NCBI GenBank assembly: GCA_003149565.1
Contig: QCWH01000029.1
Coordinates: forward strand, 1 to 47,247
Reading direction: 5' to 3'
Length of the DNA: 47,247 nt
DNA from: Marivita sp. XM-24bin2
GTDB lineage: Bacteria > Pseudomonadota > Alphaproteobacteria > Rhodobacterales > Rhodobacteraceae
The notes under the pieces are model-generated. The model made no database searches and was not told the DNA's origin. It worked only from the letters and a program-made list of their open reading frames with translations. A program made the position numbers and the translations under genes. Below, in pieces: positions 25,515-33,524 of this stretch (the first letter of the stretch is position 1; each line of letters opens with the position of its first letter).

Positions 25515-26939
25515 ATGACACACACTGTCGAAAAAATCGGCGGGACGTCCATGTCCCGCCTCGCGGAACTGCGCGACACGCTCTTCATCGGCGACCGCGC
25601 GAAAGCCGACGTTTACAATCGCGTCTTCGTGGTGTCTGCCTTCGGCGGCATCACGAACCTGCTGTTGGAGCACAAGAAATCCGGTGAGCCGGGTGTCTAC
25701 GGCCTCTTTAGCAACGACGACAGCAACCACAAATGGCAGGATGCGCTCGACCGTGTGGCTGAGGCGATGAAAGAGGCGCACGGAAAAATCCTAGACAAGC
25801 CGGCAGACATTCAACAGGCCGACAGCTTTGTGGACGAACGCATCCTTGGCGCGCGCAATTGCCTGATCGACCTTCAGCGCCTGTGTTCCTACGGCCACTT
25901 CCGCCTGCCCGAACACATGAGTCACACCCGTGAACTGCTCTCCGGTCTGGGCGAGGCGCACTCCGCCTTTGTCACGACCTTGATGCTTCAGCGGGCCGGT
26001 GTTGAAGCGCGATTTGTTGACCTTTCGGGCTGGAGAGATCAGGGGGATGTTTGTCTGGAAAAGCGCATCACCCAAGCGTTTGAAGGTATCGACCCCGCCA
26101 CCGAGATGCCCATCGTCACCGGCTATGCGCAATGTGTCGAAGGTCTGATGAACGAATTTGACCGAGGTTATTCCGAAGTCACGTTCTCACACCTCGCTGC
26201 CCTGACCGGCGCACGCGAGGCGATCATCCACAAGGAGTTTCACCTCTCCTCTGCCGATCCAAATCTGGTTGGTGAAGGGGCCGTGCGTAAACTGGGTCGC
26301 ACGAATTATGATGTCGCCGATCAACTGTCGAACATGGGGATGGAGGCAATCCACCCCAAAGCGGCCAAGACCTTGCGACAGGCGGGTGTGCCTCTCCGTG
26401 TAACCAACGCCTTTGACCCCGGCGATCCGGGCACGCTGATCGACGATCAGCCGGCCGACGAAGCAGCGGCCGAGATTGTCACCGGTCTCGACATCGTGAC
26501 GCTCGAAGTGTTCGAACAGGACATGGTCGGTGTGAAGGGCTACGATTCCGGCATCCTCGACATCCTGACCCGTCACAACGTGCGCATCGTGTCCAAGACG
26601 TCAAATGCCAACACGATCACGCACTATCTGGACGCCTCGCTCAAGACGATGCGTCGGGTCGAACGCGACATCGCCAAGATGTTCCCCGCCGCCGAGATCA
26701 CCAGCCGCCGTCTGGCCATGGTGTCGGTCATCGGGCGAGACCTCAACGGCCTGTCGGTTCTCACCCGTGGCCTGCAGGCGATCGCCAACGCTGGCTGCGA
26801 AGCCATTGGCGCGAGCCAAGGCCCACGCAATGTTGATGTGCAATTCGTGATGGATCGCGCCTCAGCCGACACCGTGATCAAGGCGCTGCATGAAGAGCTG
26901 ATCGAAAACGCGCCCACGCGGTTATCCCGCGCGGCCTGA
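25515..26939 (+). CDS. ask: Ask_Ect, ectoine-specific aspartate kinase
   Basis: A 474-residue aspartokinase with an amino-acid kinase domain (N-terminal VEKIGGTSMSRLAELRD, where most aspartokinases have KFGGTS) and C-terminal ACT domains (ISKTSNANTITHYLD region and the VIGRDLNGLSVLTRGL repeat). The middle has LTGAREAIIHKEFHLSSADP and MGMEAIHPKAAKTLRQAGVPLRV, a typical aspartokinase block. Ask_Ect enzymes are dedicated to ectoine and less sensitive to threonine feedback in studied bacteria. The start one base after ectC is preferred to an in-frame start inside it. Confidence 0.95.
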   Translation: MTHTVEKIGGTSMSRLAELRDTLFIGDRAKADVYNRVFVVSAFGGITNLLLEHKKSGEPGVYGLFSNDDSNHKWQDALDRVAEAMKEAHGKILDKPADIQQADSFVDERILGARNCLIDLQRLCSYGHFRLPEHMSHTRELLSGLGEAHSAFVTTLMLQRAGVEARFVDLSGWRDQGDVCLEKRITQAFEGIDPATEMPIVTGYAQCVEGLMNEFDRGYSEVTFSHLAALTGAREAIIHKEFHLSSADPNLVGEGAVRKLGRTNYDVADQLSNMGMEAIHPKAAKTLRQAGVPLRVTNAFDPGDPGTLIDDQPADEAAAEIVTGLDIVTLEVFEQDMVGVKGYDSGILDILTRHNVRIVSKTSNANTITHYLDASLKTMRRVERDIAKMFPAAEITSRRLAMVSVIGRDLNGLSVLTRGLQAIANAGCEAIGASQGPRNVDVQFVMDRASADTVIKALHEELIENAPTRLSRAA

Positions 26940-26941
26940 GC

Positions 26942-26976
26942 CCAAAAAACTCCGATGCCCGGTTCAGGGCATCGGA
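26942..26976 (-). terminator. terminator of the glutathione transferase gene, built partly from its last codons
   Basis: TCCGATGCCC (26951-26960) and GGGCATCGGA (26967-26976) form a perfect 10-pair stem with a six-base loop. On the minus strand it is followed by GTTTTTTGGG, a good rho-independent terminator. The right arm encodes the last residues of the transferase and the stop codon is in the loop. It also faces the end of ask, but there is no T-run in that direction. Confidence 0.85.
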
Positions 26977-27590
26977 ATATCCGTCACAAACTTTGGAACC
27001 TGATAGCCCTTCTGCACCGCAGGACGCTCTGCAATTCGCAGATACCAGTCTCTGACATTGGGAAACTCGTTCAGGTCAATCTCCTGCCATTCATACCGCG
27101 CGGCCCAGGGAAAGATCGCCATATCGGCGATCGTGTACGCTCCAGTGACAAAATCGCGCCCGTCCAACTGCGTGTTCAGCACGGTATAGAGCCGCAGCGC
27201 CTCTTTCCCATACCGCGCCTCGGCATAGTCCGACGTGCCCTTGTTGAACTTCAGGAAATGATGCGCCTGGCCCAGCATCGGGCCAAAGCCGCCCATCTGC
27301 CACATCAGCCATTCCATCATCTGCCAATACGCATCGCCTTCCGCCAGAAAGCGCCCATGCTTCTGCGCAAGGTAAAGCAGGATCGCCCCGCTCTCCATCA
27401 GGGACAGGCCATTGTCCTGATCGACAATTGCGGGGATCTTGTTGTTGGGCGAAATCTTCAGGAACTCCGGCGCGAACTGGTCATCCTTGCCGATGTCGAT
27501 GGAATGCACATTGTAGGGCACACCCAGCTCCTCCAGCAGGATGGACACCTTGCGCCCGTTCGGTGTGGTCCATGTGTATAGGTCGATCAT
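26964..27590 (-). CDS. glutathione S-transferase family protein, YfcG-like
   Basis: A 208-residue glutathione transferase closely resembling E. coli YfcG, a nu-class disulfide-bond oxidoreductase. The thioredoxin-fold domain holds DLYTWTTPNGRKVSILLEE (Thr9/Asn11 in place of a catalytic Ser or Tyr), ISPNNKIPAIVD and SLMESGAILLYLAQK. The C-terminal helical domain has MEWLMWQMGGFGPMLGQAHHF and YTIADMAIFPW. AGGA five bases before the ATG supports the start. It lies 24 bases after the ABC ATPase gene on the same strand, so it may be the last gene of that operon. Its substrate is unknown. Confidence 0.9.
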   Translation of the reverse strand: MIDLYTWTTPNGRKVSILLEELGVPYNVHSIDIGKDDQFAPEFLKISPNNKIPAIVDQDNGLSLMESGAILLYLAQKHGRFLAEGDAYWQMMEWLMWQMGGFGPMLGQAHHFLKFNKGTSDYAEARYGKEALRLYTVLNTQLDGRDFVTGAYTIADMAIFPWAARYEWQEIDLNEFPNVRDWYLRIAERPAVQKGYQVPKFVTDIPMP

Positions 27591-27614
27591 TCTGTCCTGC
27601 CTGTTTTACCGGGT

Positions 27615-28670
27615 TCACCGCAGCGCATTTCCCGTCGCCGCATCAAAGACGTGCAATGTGTCGAGCGCAGCCGTCAAGGTCACCTCCTCGCCTACCTCGG
27701 GCGGGGTCCGACCATCGGCCTTGGCGATCACCTCTTGCCCCTCGGCCCCGACATAGATCAGAGTTTCATGCCCCAGAGGTTCGCGTACTGTCACCGGCCC
27801 CCGCACCAGCGCAGGCCCATCGCCGGGATGCAGGTCTTCGGGTCGGACGCCCACCGTAACCGGATACCCGTCTGCTGCGTCCAGCCTCAGATCCAGAACT
27901 TCCCCCGACCCAAGCCGCAATCCGCCCTGCGCCACCGTTCCTGACAGCATGTTCATCGACGGCGCCCCGATAAACCGCGCTACAAAGGTGTTCGCGGGCT
28001 TGTGATAAACCTCAGCCGGGGTACCCACCTGCTGGATATGCCCGTCCTTCATGATCACGATCCGATCCGCCATCGTCATCGCCTCGACCTGATCATGGGT
28101 CACGAAGATGATCGTGTTGCCGACCCGCTGGTGCAGCTTCTTGATCTCCAGCCGCATCTGCGTCCGTAGCTGCGCATCAAGGTTCGACAAAGGTTCATCG
28201 AACAGGAACACCGCCGGATCCCGTACCATCGCCCGACCAATGGCAACCCGCTGCCGCTGACCGCCGGACAATTGGCTGGGCTTGCGCGCCAACAGGTCAG
28301 TCATTCCCAGAATACCTGCCACCTCGTCGATCCTCGCGTCCTTGTCGGCCTTAGACATCTTGGAGGTCCGCAGCCCGAAGCCGATATTCTTGCGCACGGT
28401 CATATGCGGATAGATCGCGTAGTTCTGGAACACCATCGCGATGTCCCGGTCCTTGGGTTCGAGGTTGTTGACCACCCGCCCGCCGATCACGATCTCCCCG
28501 CTGGTCGCGTCCTCCAGCCCCGCGATAAGCCGCAGCGTCGTCGATTTACCGCAGCCAGATGGTCCGACAAACACCACGAACTCCCCGTCTTCGACATCAA
28601 GGCTGATGCCATGCAGCACCTCGGTCTTGTCGTAGCGTTTGACCAGATTTCGAATCGCAAGATCGGCCAT
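27615..28670 (-). CDS. UgpC/MalK-type sugar ABC transporter ATP-binding protein
   Basis: A 351-residue ABC ATPase. It has Walker A GPSGCGKSTTLRLIAG, Q-loop MVFQNYAIYPHMTVR, ABC signature LSGGQRQRVAIGRAM, Walker B VFLFDEPLSNLDAQLR and H-loop FVTHDQVEAMTMADR. From about residue 235 an OB-fold TOBE domain follows, as in MalK and UgpC. It energises import through the two permeases encoded upstream. It starts two bases after the lyase-like gene. ATPases of this class are sometimes shared between sugar systems. Confidence 0.93.
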   Translation of the reverse strand: MADLAIRNLVKRYDKTEVLHGISLDVEDGEFVVFVGPSGCGKSTTLRLIAGLEDATSGEIVIGGRVVNNLEPKDRDIAMVFQNYAIYPHMTVRKNIGFGLRTSKMSKADKDARIDEVAGILGMTDLLARKPSQLSGGQRQRVAIGRAMVRDPAVFLFDEPLSNLDAQLRTQMRLEIKKLHQRVGNTIIFVTHDQVEAMTMADRIVIMKDGHIQQVGTPAEVYHKPANTFVARFIGAPSMNMLSGTVAQGGLRLGSGEVLDLRLDAADGYPVTVGVRPEDLHPGDGPALVRGPVTVREPLGHETLIYVGAEGQEVIAKADGRTPPEVGEEVTLTAALDTLHVFDAATGNALR

Positions 28671-28672
28671 GC

Positions 28673-30160
28673 TCAGTCCTTCATCAGCAGCGCAGCAAAC
28701 GCCGATTTCAGTCTCTGTTCCGCGGCTTCATGTCTGGTTTTGCGAGTGTCACACTTAGCCCGCGCCGCCTCCGCCTCCGCCGCGTACCCCGCCAAAGCCT
28801 CGCGCAACGCCGCCTCTCCCGGTCCACCAATCCGATCCCGTCGTGCAACAAATGTCTCCGGGGCAACCGCTGTCCGAAAGGCCGACTCGTCCAAGCCCGG
28901 CGCACGCCCGGTCTGCGCCTCGAACGCCGCCGAGAACGCCGCATACCCGTCGCCCAGAGCCGCCCCTTCGACAATCACCGCCTTCGCCGTCATTGCCGCT
29001 ACCTCATGCGCCGCGCGGAACGTTAGCCCTTCGTCCCGCACCAATGTGTCCGCCAATTCGGTGATGGTGATGCAAGCTGCATCCGTCGTTCGCCGCACCC
29101 GCTCCGCATTCACCCGACAGGCTGGAACCAGCGCCGTCAGCAATTGCAACACTCGGGCACCCCGTTCAAAGGCGGCATAACCCAACTGCTGCACCTCGCC
29201 TTCGCTGTCATTCATGTCGGTGAACGGCGTGTTCTGCATCACGCCCACGATGGCATCGCATTGCCCGACCGTCGCACTGGCGAGATGGCGCAAGTGTTCG
29301 ATCGGCACGGGATTGCGCTTTTGCGGCATGATCGAACTGATCTGCACAAGGCTGTTCGGGACATAAAGCTGCCCCACCTCGAACGCGGTCCAGAACTGCA
29401 TGTCCTGAATGACCCGCCCCAGATGCAGGAACATCAGCTTCATCGCCGAATAAAGCCCGGTCACGTAATCGACTGACGCGATGCAGCCATAGGAATTGAC
29501 CAGCGGCCCCTCGAACCCCAACAACTCCGCAACGCGTGCCCGATCAATCGGAAACCCGCTGGTTGTGATCGCTGCAGCCCCCATCGGGCAATGCTCAAGA
29601 CCATCCGCCGCCGCATTGAGCCGCCCGATGTCGCGCAATAGCACCTCGATCACTGCGCCAAGATAGTGCCCCCACGTCGTCGGTTGCGCCGGTTGCCCGT
29701 GCGTATAAGCGACAACCAACGTCGCCTTCTCCGACTCCGCCTTGGCAATCAGCGCCTCCGTTAAGGTTAACGCCTGCTCCAGAAGCACTGACACACGCCC
29801 ACGTAAGGCCAGTTTGAACAGCGTATGGTCCATGTCATTGCGCGACCGCGCTGTGTGCAAGGCGCCGCCCAGATCGCCCAAGCGGCGCTTCAACTCCGCT
29901 TCGACCAGAAAGAAGTAATCCTCGAACTCGCCGGTGTAACTCAGCGCATCAAGGTTCACTTCGACGTCAATATCTCGCAACGCCCCGGCAATCGCGCCAG
30001 CGTCCCCCAAATCCAAAATCCCGGTCTCCGCCAGCATCACCAGATGGGCCCGGTTGATCGCCGCCATGTGCTCCGAGTAATGCGCCTTCACCCCGTCAAA
30101 AAGCGGCGCCAGCACCGTGTCCCGATAGGTCGGGTCCGGAAACACGCTCTGGTCCGTCAT
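28673..30160 (-). CDS. argininosuccinate lyase-like enzyme (fumarase/aspartase superfamily), substrate uncertain
   Basis: A 495-residue member of the superfamily that splits N-substituted aspartates into fumarate and an amine. HTARSRND (His102 on), YTHGQPAQPTT (His154) and the mobile-loop signature SSIMPQKRNP (275-284) keep all catalytic residues. However, canonical argininosuccinate lyases continue as MPQKKNPD..E, whereas this reads MPQKRNPVPIEHLRHL, so the substrate is probably not argininosuccinate. It is also about 30 residues longer. It lies inside a sugar-type ABC operon, not with arg genes. EDDS-lyase-like enzymes are one related group to compare. AGGGGG upstream supports the start. 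Confidence 0.8.
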   Translation of the reverse strand: MTDQSVFPDPTYRDTVLAPLFDGVKAHYSEHMAAINRAHLVMLAETGILDLGDAGAIAGALRDIDVEVNLDALSYTGEFEDYFFLVEAELKRRLGDLGGALHTARSRNDMDHTLFKLALRGRVSVLLEQALTLTEALIAKAESEKATLVVAYTHGQPAQPTTWGHYLGAVIEVLLRDIGRLNAAADGLEHCPMGAAAITTSGFPIDRARVAELLGFEGPLVNSYGCIASVDYVTGLYSAMKLMFLHLGRVIQDMQFWTAFEVGQLYVPNSLVQISSIMPQKRNPVPIEHLRHLASATVGQCDAIVGVMQNTPFTDMNDSEGEVQQLGYAAFERGARVLQLLTALVPACRVNAERVRRTTDAACITITELADTLVRDEGLTFRAAHEVAAMTAKAVIVEGAALGDGYAAFSAAFEAQTGRAPGLDESAFRTAVAPETFVARRDRIGGPGEAALREALAGYAAEAEAARAKCDTRKTRHEAAEQRLKSAFAALLMKD

Positions 30161-30224
30161 GCACCGCCCCCTGCTTCTTCTTTTTCCAAATATGCAAACG
30201 CAACGACTACCAAAGAGATCACAC

Positions 30225-31103
30225 TCATCCCTTCAAGCCCGCCATCACCACACCCTGAATGATATACCGCTGGAAGATCAGGAACACGATCAGCGTCGGA
30301 ATGGTCGAAATCGCCGCCCCCGTCATGATCAACTCCCACGCCACATCGGCCTCGTCGCCAAAGGACGACAGGCCCACGGGCAGGGTATACATCTCGACAG
30401 AATTGGTCACGATCAGCGGCCAGATGAACGCGGTCCAGTTGCCGAGGAACACAAAGATCGCCAGGGCCGCCAGCGCCGGTTTCACCAAAGGCATCGCCAC
30501 GGTCCACCAGATCTGCAACTCGTTCAATCCGTCGATCCGTGCCGCTTCGATGAAATCATCAGGTACAGTCTCGAAAAATTGCTTCATCAGGAAGGTGCCG
30601 AAGGCCGTCATCAACCCCGGAAACATGATCCCCCAATAGGTGTCGAGCCACCCGAACTGCTGGCTCATCAGATACCACGGGATCACCAGCATTTCCGTCG
30701 GGATCATCAGTGTCGACAGGATCGCGATGAAGATGATGTAGCGACCCGGGAAGCGGAATTTGCACAGCGTGTAGCCGACGAGGCTGTCAAAGATCACATT
30801 ACAAACCGTCGTGATTACCGCGATGATCATCGAATTGACGAACCACCAGTAGAAACGTCCATCCTCGAGCACATAAGTATAATTCTCGATGTGTGGCTCA
30901 TCCGGGATCAGCTTGAGGTTATAGACCTCATGCGGCCATTTCAGCGACGTCGAGATCATGTAGGCGATGGGCATCACCATAGCCACACCGCCCAGGAACA
31001 GCAGCATCCAGCGTAGGATTTGTCCCATATTTGTGGGTTTCTTAGGCGCGTCGGTTTTGAGCAGCGCGTCAGTGGTCGGACGGATCTCTTCAGCGATTGA
31101 CAT
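30225..31103 (-). CDS. carbohydrate ABC transporter permease, MalG/UgpE type
   Basis: A 292-residue inner-membrane permease with six hydrophobic helices. The cytoplasmic EAA loop reads FIEAARIDGLNELQIWWTVAMPLVKP, the ATPase contact in MalG-type permeases, and the C-terminus VVMAGLKG is typical. Together with the other permease it forms the channel. The start at 31103 has GGAG eight bases upstream and is preferred to one 18 bases earlier. A pair of perfect palindromes lies just before it. Confidence 0.92.
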   Translation of the reverse strand: MSIAEEIRPTTDALLKTDAPKKPTNMGQILRWMLLFLGGVAMVMPIAYMISTSLKWPHEVYNLKLIPDEPHIENYTYVLEDGRFYWWFVNSMIIAVITTVCNVIFDSLVGYTLCKFRFPGRYIIFIAILSTLMIPTEMLVIPWYLMSQQFGWLDTYWGIMFPGLMTAFGTFLMKQFFETVPDDFIEAARIDGLNELQIWWTVAMPLVKPALAALAIFVFLGNWTAFIWPLIVTNSVEMYTLPVGLSSFGDEADVAWELIMTGAAISTIPTLIVFLIFQRYIIQGVVMAGLKG

Positions 31104-31121
31104 CAGCCCATCTCCGCGCAA

Positions 31122-31141
31122 AAGCGGTTTCGAAACCGCTT
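31122..31141. repeat. perfect 20-bp palindrome, copy 1
   Basis: AAGCGGTTTCGAAACCGCTT is identical to its reverse complement. It shares the core GTTTCGAAAC with a second palindrome 24 bases away centre to centre. It sits in the 83-base gap between the two permease genes, 18 bases upstream of the MalG-type start codon. Confidence 0.9.
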
Positions 31142-31145
31142 GATC

Positions 31146-31165
31146 AAGGCGTTTCGAAACGCCTT
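31146..31165. repeat. perfect 20-bp palindrome, copy 2
   Basis: AAGGCGTTTCGAAACGCCTT is also identical to its reverse complement and is a variant of copy 1 with the outer arms changed from AAGCGG to AAGGCG. Covarying arms with a fixed core point to a structured or protein-bound element. LacI-type operators of this general form are known, but no LacI gene is in the window. Confidence 0.9.
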
Positions 31166-31186
31166 CTCGCCAAGCCCAACCCGCAT

Positions 31187-32074
31187 CTAGCTGTCCCTCA
31201 GAATGCGCAGCTGGATCAGGCTCACCACCAGCAAGACAAGGAACAACACTACAGTCTGCGCCGCAGCGTATCCCATGTCAAAGGCGCTGAATGCGGTCTC
31301 GTAGATCATGAGAACCAGCGGTTTCGTAGAATTCAAAGGCCCACCGGGATTGTTCGTCGTCATGTTGAACACATGGTCGAAAATCCGCAGGAACCCGATG
31401 GAGGAGAACACGACGATAAACACGATGGTCGGCTTCAACAGTGGCAACGTGATTTCCCACAGCACTGTCCAGCTTGACACACCGTCAATCCGCGCCGCCT
31501 CGTAATAGCTGCGCGGTATGGCGCGCAGACCGGCCATGAAGATGATCACCTGAAATCCCAGCCCCGCCCAGACCGCAGGAGCCAGTACCGAGGGCAGCGC
31601 CCATGTCGTGGATTGCAGGAACGGGAACTGCGGGATGCCGATGCTCGCCAGCGCGTTGTTGAACAACCCTACCGGGACCGGCTGATAGAACCAGCGCCAG
31701 ACCCATGCCATCGCTACAGCGCTGGTCATGAAAGGCAGGAAATAGAGCATCCGCAGAAAGCCATGCATGAACCGCGTCTTGTCGAGGTGGTAGGCGATCA
31801 CGAACGAGATCACGAGGCTGATCGGTGTGCCCAGGAGAAGATAGACAAACGTGTTCTTGAACACCTTCCAGAACACCGGATCTGCAAAGAGCTTGTGGTA
31901 ATTGTCAAACCCGGTCCAGGTCCGGTCGCCCAGCAGGTTCCACTCCTGAAAGCTGATCAGGATGGCGTTGCCGGTGGGATAGAACCGGATGACCCCATAG
32001 AACAGAATCGGAATGGCAAGGAAGGCCCACGCCCAGACGATCTGTTTCTGCCGGATGGTCAGATTGCGATACAT
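31187..32074 (-). CDS. carbohydrate ABC transporter permease, MalF/UgpA type
   Basis: A 295-residue permease with six hydrophobic helices. The EAA loop is SYYEAARIDGVSSWTVLWEITLP, typical of MalF/UgpA-type permeases without the large periplasmic insert of E. coli MalF. It follows the binding-protein gene after a hairpin at 32095 and precedes the MalG-type permease by 83 bases. The substrate cannot be read from the sequence. Confidence 0.92.
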   Translation of the reverse strand: MYRNLTIRQKQIVWAWAFLAIPILFYGVIRFYPTGNAILISFQEWNLLGDRTWTGFDNYHKLFADPVFWKVFKNTFVYLLLGTPISLVISFVIAYHLDKTRFMHGFLRMLYFLPFMTSAVAMAWVWRWFYQPVPVGLFNNALASIGIPQFPFLQSTTWALPSVLAPAVWAGLGFQVIIFMAGLRAIPRSYYEAARIDGVSSWTVLWEITLPLLKPTIVFIVVFSSIGFLRIFDHVFNMTTNNPGGPLNSTKPLVLMIYETAFSAFDMGYAAAQTVVLFLVLLVVSLIQLRILRDS

Positions 32075-32084
32075 GCCTCAGCCC

Positions 32085-32123
32085 GAAAAAGGTGACGCCC
32101 CGGCCGGGAGAGAACCGGGGCGT
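32085..32123 (-). terminator. attenuator-like stem-loop after the solute-binding-protein gene
   Basis: ACGCCCCGG (32095-32103) and CCGGGGCGT (32115-32123) form a perfect nine-pair stem with an 11-base loop. On the minus strand CACCTTTTTCGGG follows, giving a T-run soon after the stem. It lies between the binding-protein stop and the first permease start. Partial termination here would lower permease expression relative to binding protein. Confidence 0.65.
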
Positions 32124-32136
32124 CCGTGCCGCGCGC

Positions 32137-33405
32137 TTAGTTGGACGCGCTGTTGTAGTATTCGTCGAGGATCTTCTGCTCGGCCTCTGCCGCAATGGCG
32201 AGGCTTTCTTCGGCGCTCATGCCTTGCAGTGTCATGCGCTCGACCATCTCCACCATCAGCTGACGCTGGCCGCTTTCATTCGCGAACTTGGTGGTGTTGG
32301 CATAAGCCAGACCTTTGATGAACGGACCAAACACCGGATCGCTCGAATTTTCCTCGGTCAGACCAACCGACGGTTTCGCCGGCAATTCGCCCACAACATC
32401 GAGCCAAATCTGCATCGCCTCATCGCTGGTGATGTAGTCCATGAACTTGACCGCCGCGTCGTACTTCTCGCCCTCGGCCTTGGTGGTGATCGCGTTCACC
32501 CAGTATGATGAATAGTTTGAACGCGTGCCGTCCGCCGTCGCAGGCAGCTCGGTCACACCCCATTTGAGCCCGCGCGTGTTGTTGAGCGAGCCGATGCGGA
32601 ACGATCCGTCGATATGCATGCCCGCACGACCTGCTTTGAACGCGGCCTGCGGCTCATCCATGAACCCGATCGCGGTCACGGCATCATCGCCGGTGAAGAG
32701 AGAGCTGTAGAAGTTCAGCGCCTCCAAGCCGGCCTCATTGTTGTAATTCACCGTCTGGTAGTCATCGACATAAGGCTCACCGCCGAACTGCCGGATCAGC
32801 CCTTCGCGCCACCAATGGTGGTCCTGTGCCGTCATCCCAGCGGTCATGCCAACCTGTGTCAGGTTTCCAGCACCATCGCGCTTTGTCATCGCCTTTGCTG
32901 CGGCAATCATCTCGTCCAGCGTGGTCGGCGGTTCTACACCGGCTTCTTCCAGCAGGCGCTCGTTGTAGAACAGGGCCAAGGATCGGACTGCGGTCGGCAG
33001 CGCCCAATAGGCGTCGCCATCCTTCATCGCCTGCACCATCGGAAAGAACTCTTCATCGATCTGGCTGGCCGGGAACACATCCGCTGGAAGAGGCTGGATG
33101 AGGTCAGCGGCGACGTAGTCATTCAGCCAGCCGTAGAACAACTGCACCACATCCGGGCCTTCGCCCGCCGGGATCGCTGCGGCGACCTTGGTGCGGTAAT
33201 CAGCATAGGGGAAATGGGTCATCTTGACGGTGATGTCCGGGTTCGCCTCCTGGAAGTTTTCGATGAGCGTTTCCATTGCCTGAACGCGGGCATCAAAGAA
33301 GTATTGCCAGTATTCGATTTCCACCGCCTGCGCGGCAGTGCTGAAAAGTGCAGCGGCGCTGGTTGCTGTCGCAACGGCCAGTGCCTTGACGTTGAAGAAT
33401 GCCAT
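32137..33405 (-). CDS. extracellular solute-binding protein, family 1 (sugar ABC type)
   Basis: A 422-residue periplasmic binding protein with a signal peptide (MAFFNVKALAVATATSAAALFS, cleavage near AQA-VE). The mature part starts VEIEYWQYFFDARVQAMETL and has the family pattern of MalE/UgpB-type proteins (AIPAGEGPDVVQLFYGWLND, ALPTAVRSLALFYNERLLEEAG, MHIDGSFRIG). It binds the transported ligand and docks on the permeases. AGGGAGAGG just before the ATG is a strong ribosome binding site. It is the first gene of the leftward operon and divergent from the ROK regulator. Confidence 0.93.
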   Translation of the reverse strand: MAFFNVKALAVATATSAAALFSTAAQAVEIEYWQYFFDARVQAMETLIENFQEANPDITVKMTHFPYADYRTKVAAAIPAGEGPDVVQLFYGWLNDYVAADLIQPLPADVFPASQIDEEFFPMVQAMKDGDAYWALPTAVRSLALFYNERLLEEAGVEPPTTLDEMIAAAKAMTKRDGAGNLTQVGMTAGMTAQDHHWWREGLIRQFGGEPYVDDYQTVNYNNEAGLEALNFYSSLFTGDDAVTAIGFMDEPQAAFKAGRAGMHIDGSFRIGSLNNTRGLKWGVTELPATADGTRSNYSSYWVNAITTKAEGEKYDAAVKFMDYITSDEAMQIWLDVVGELPAKPSVGLTEENSSDPVFGPFIKGLAYANTTKFANESGQRQLMVEMVERMTLQGMSAEESLAIAAEAEQKILDEYYNSASN

Positions 33406-33524
33406 GGACCTCTCCCTGTTGAGATCTGTTGAGTGTGCCAGCCTATTCTTGTTCGCGGCCGGTCATTCTCCAAGCGTTAACTCAACTTTCTTGAGTGTTC
33501 AAGTTTGGTGCGCTAAGCGAAAGC
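33406..33524. promoter_or_regulatory. divergent control region between binding-protein and ROK genes
   Basis: The octamer TTGAGTGT occurs twice in the same direction (33429-33436 and 33491-33498). The second copy is part of a dyad ACTCAA-CTTTC-TTGAGT at 33480-33496 and of an overlapping one, CTTGA-GTGT-TCAAG, at 33490-33503. A further TTGAG is at 33419-33423. These are candidate sites for the ROK regulator. The role is inferred from position. Confidence 0.5.

Noticed and set aside
28673-30160. naming the gene argH
   Set aside because: The loop after the catalytic signature differs from true argininosuccinate lyases and the context is a transporter operon, so the symbol would mislead.
31122-31165. 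CRISPR or tandem repeat array
   Set aside because: Only two palindromes occur, with different arms and a four-base spacer. There are no spacers of regular length and no cas genes.
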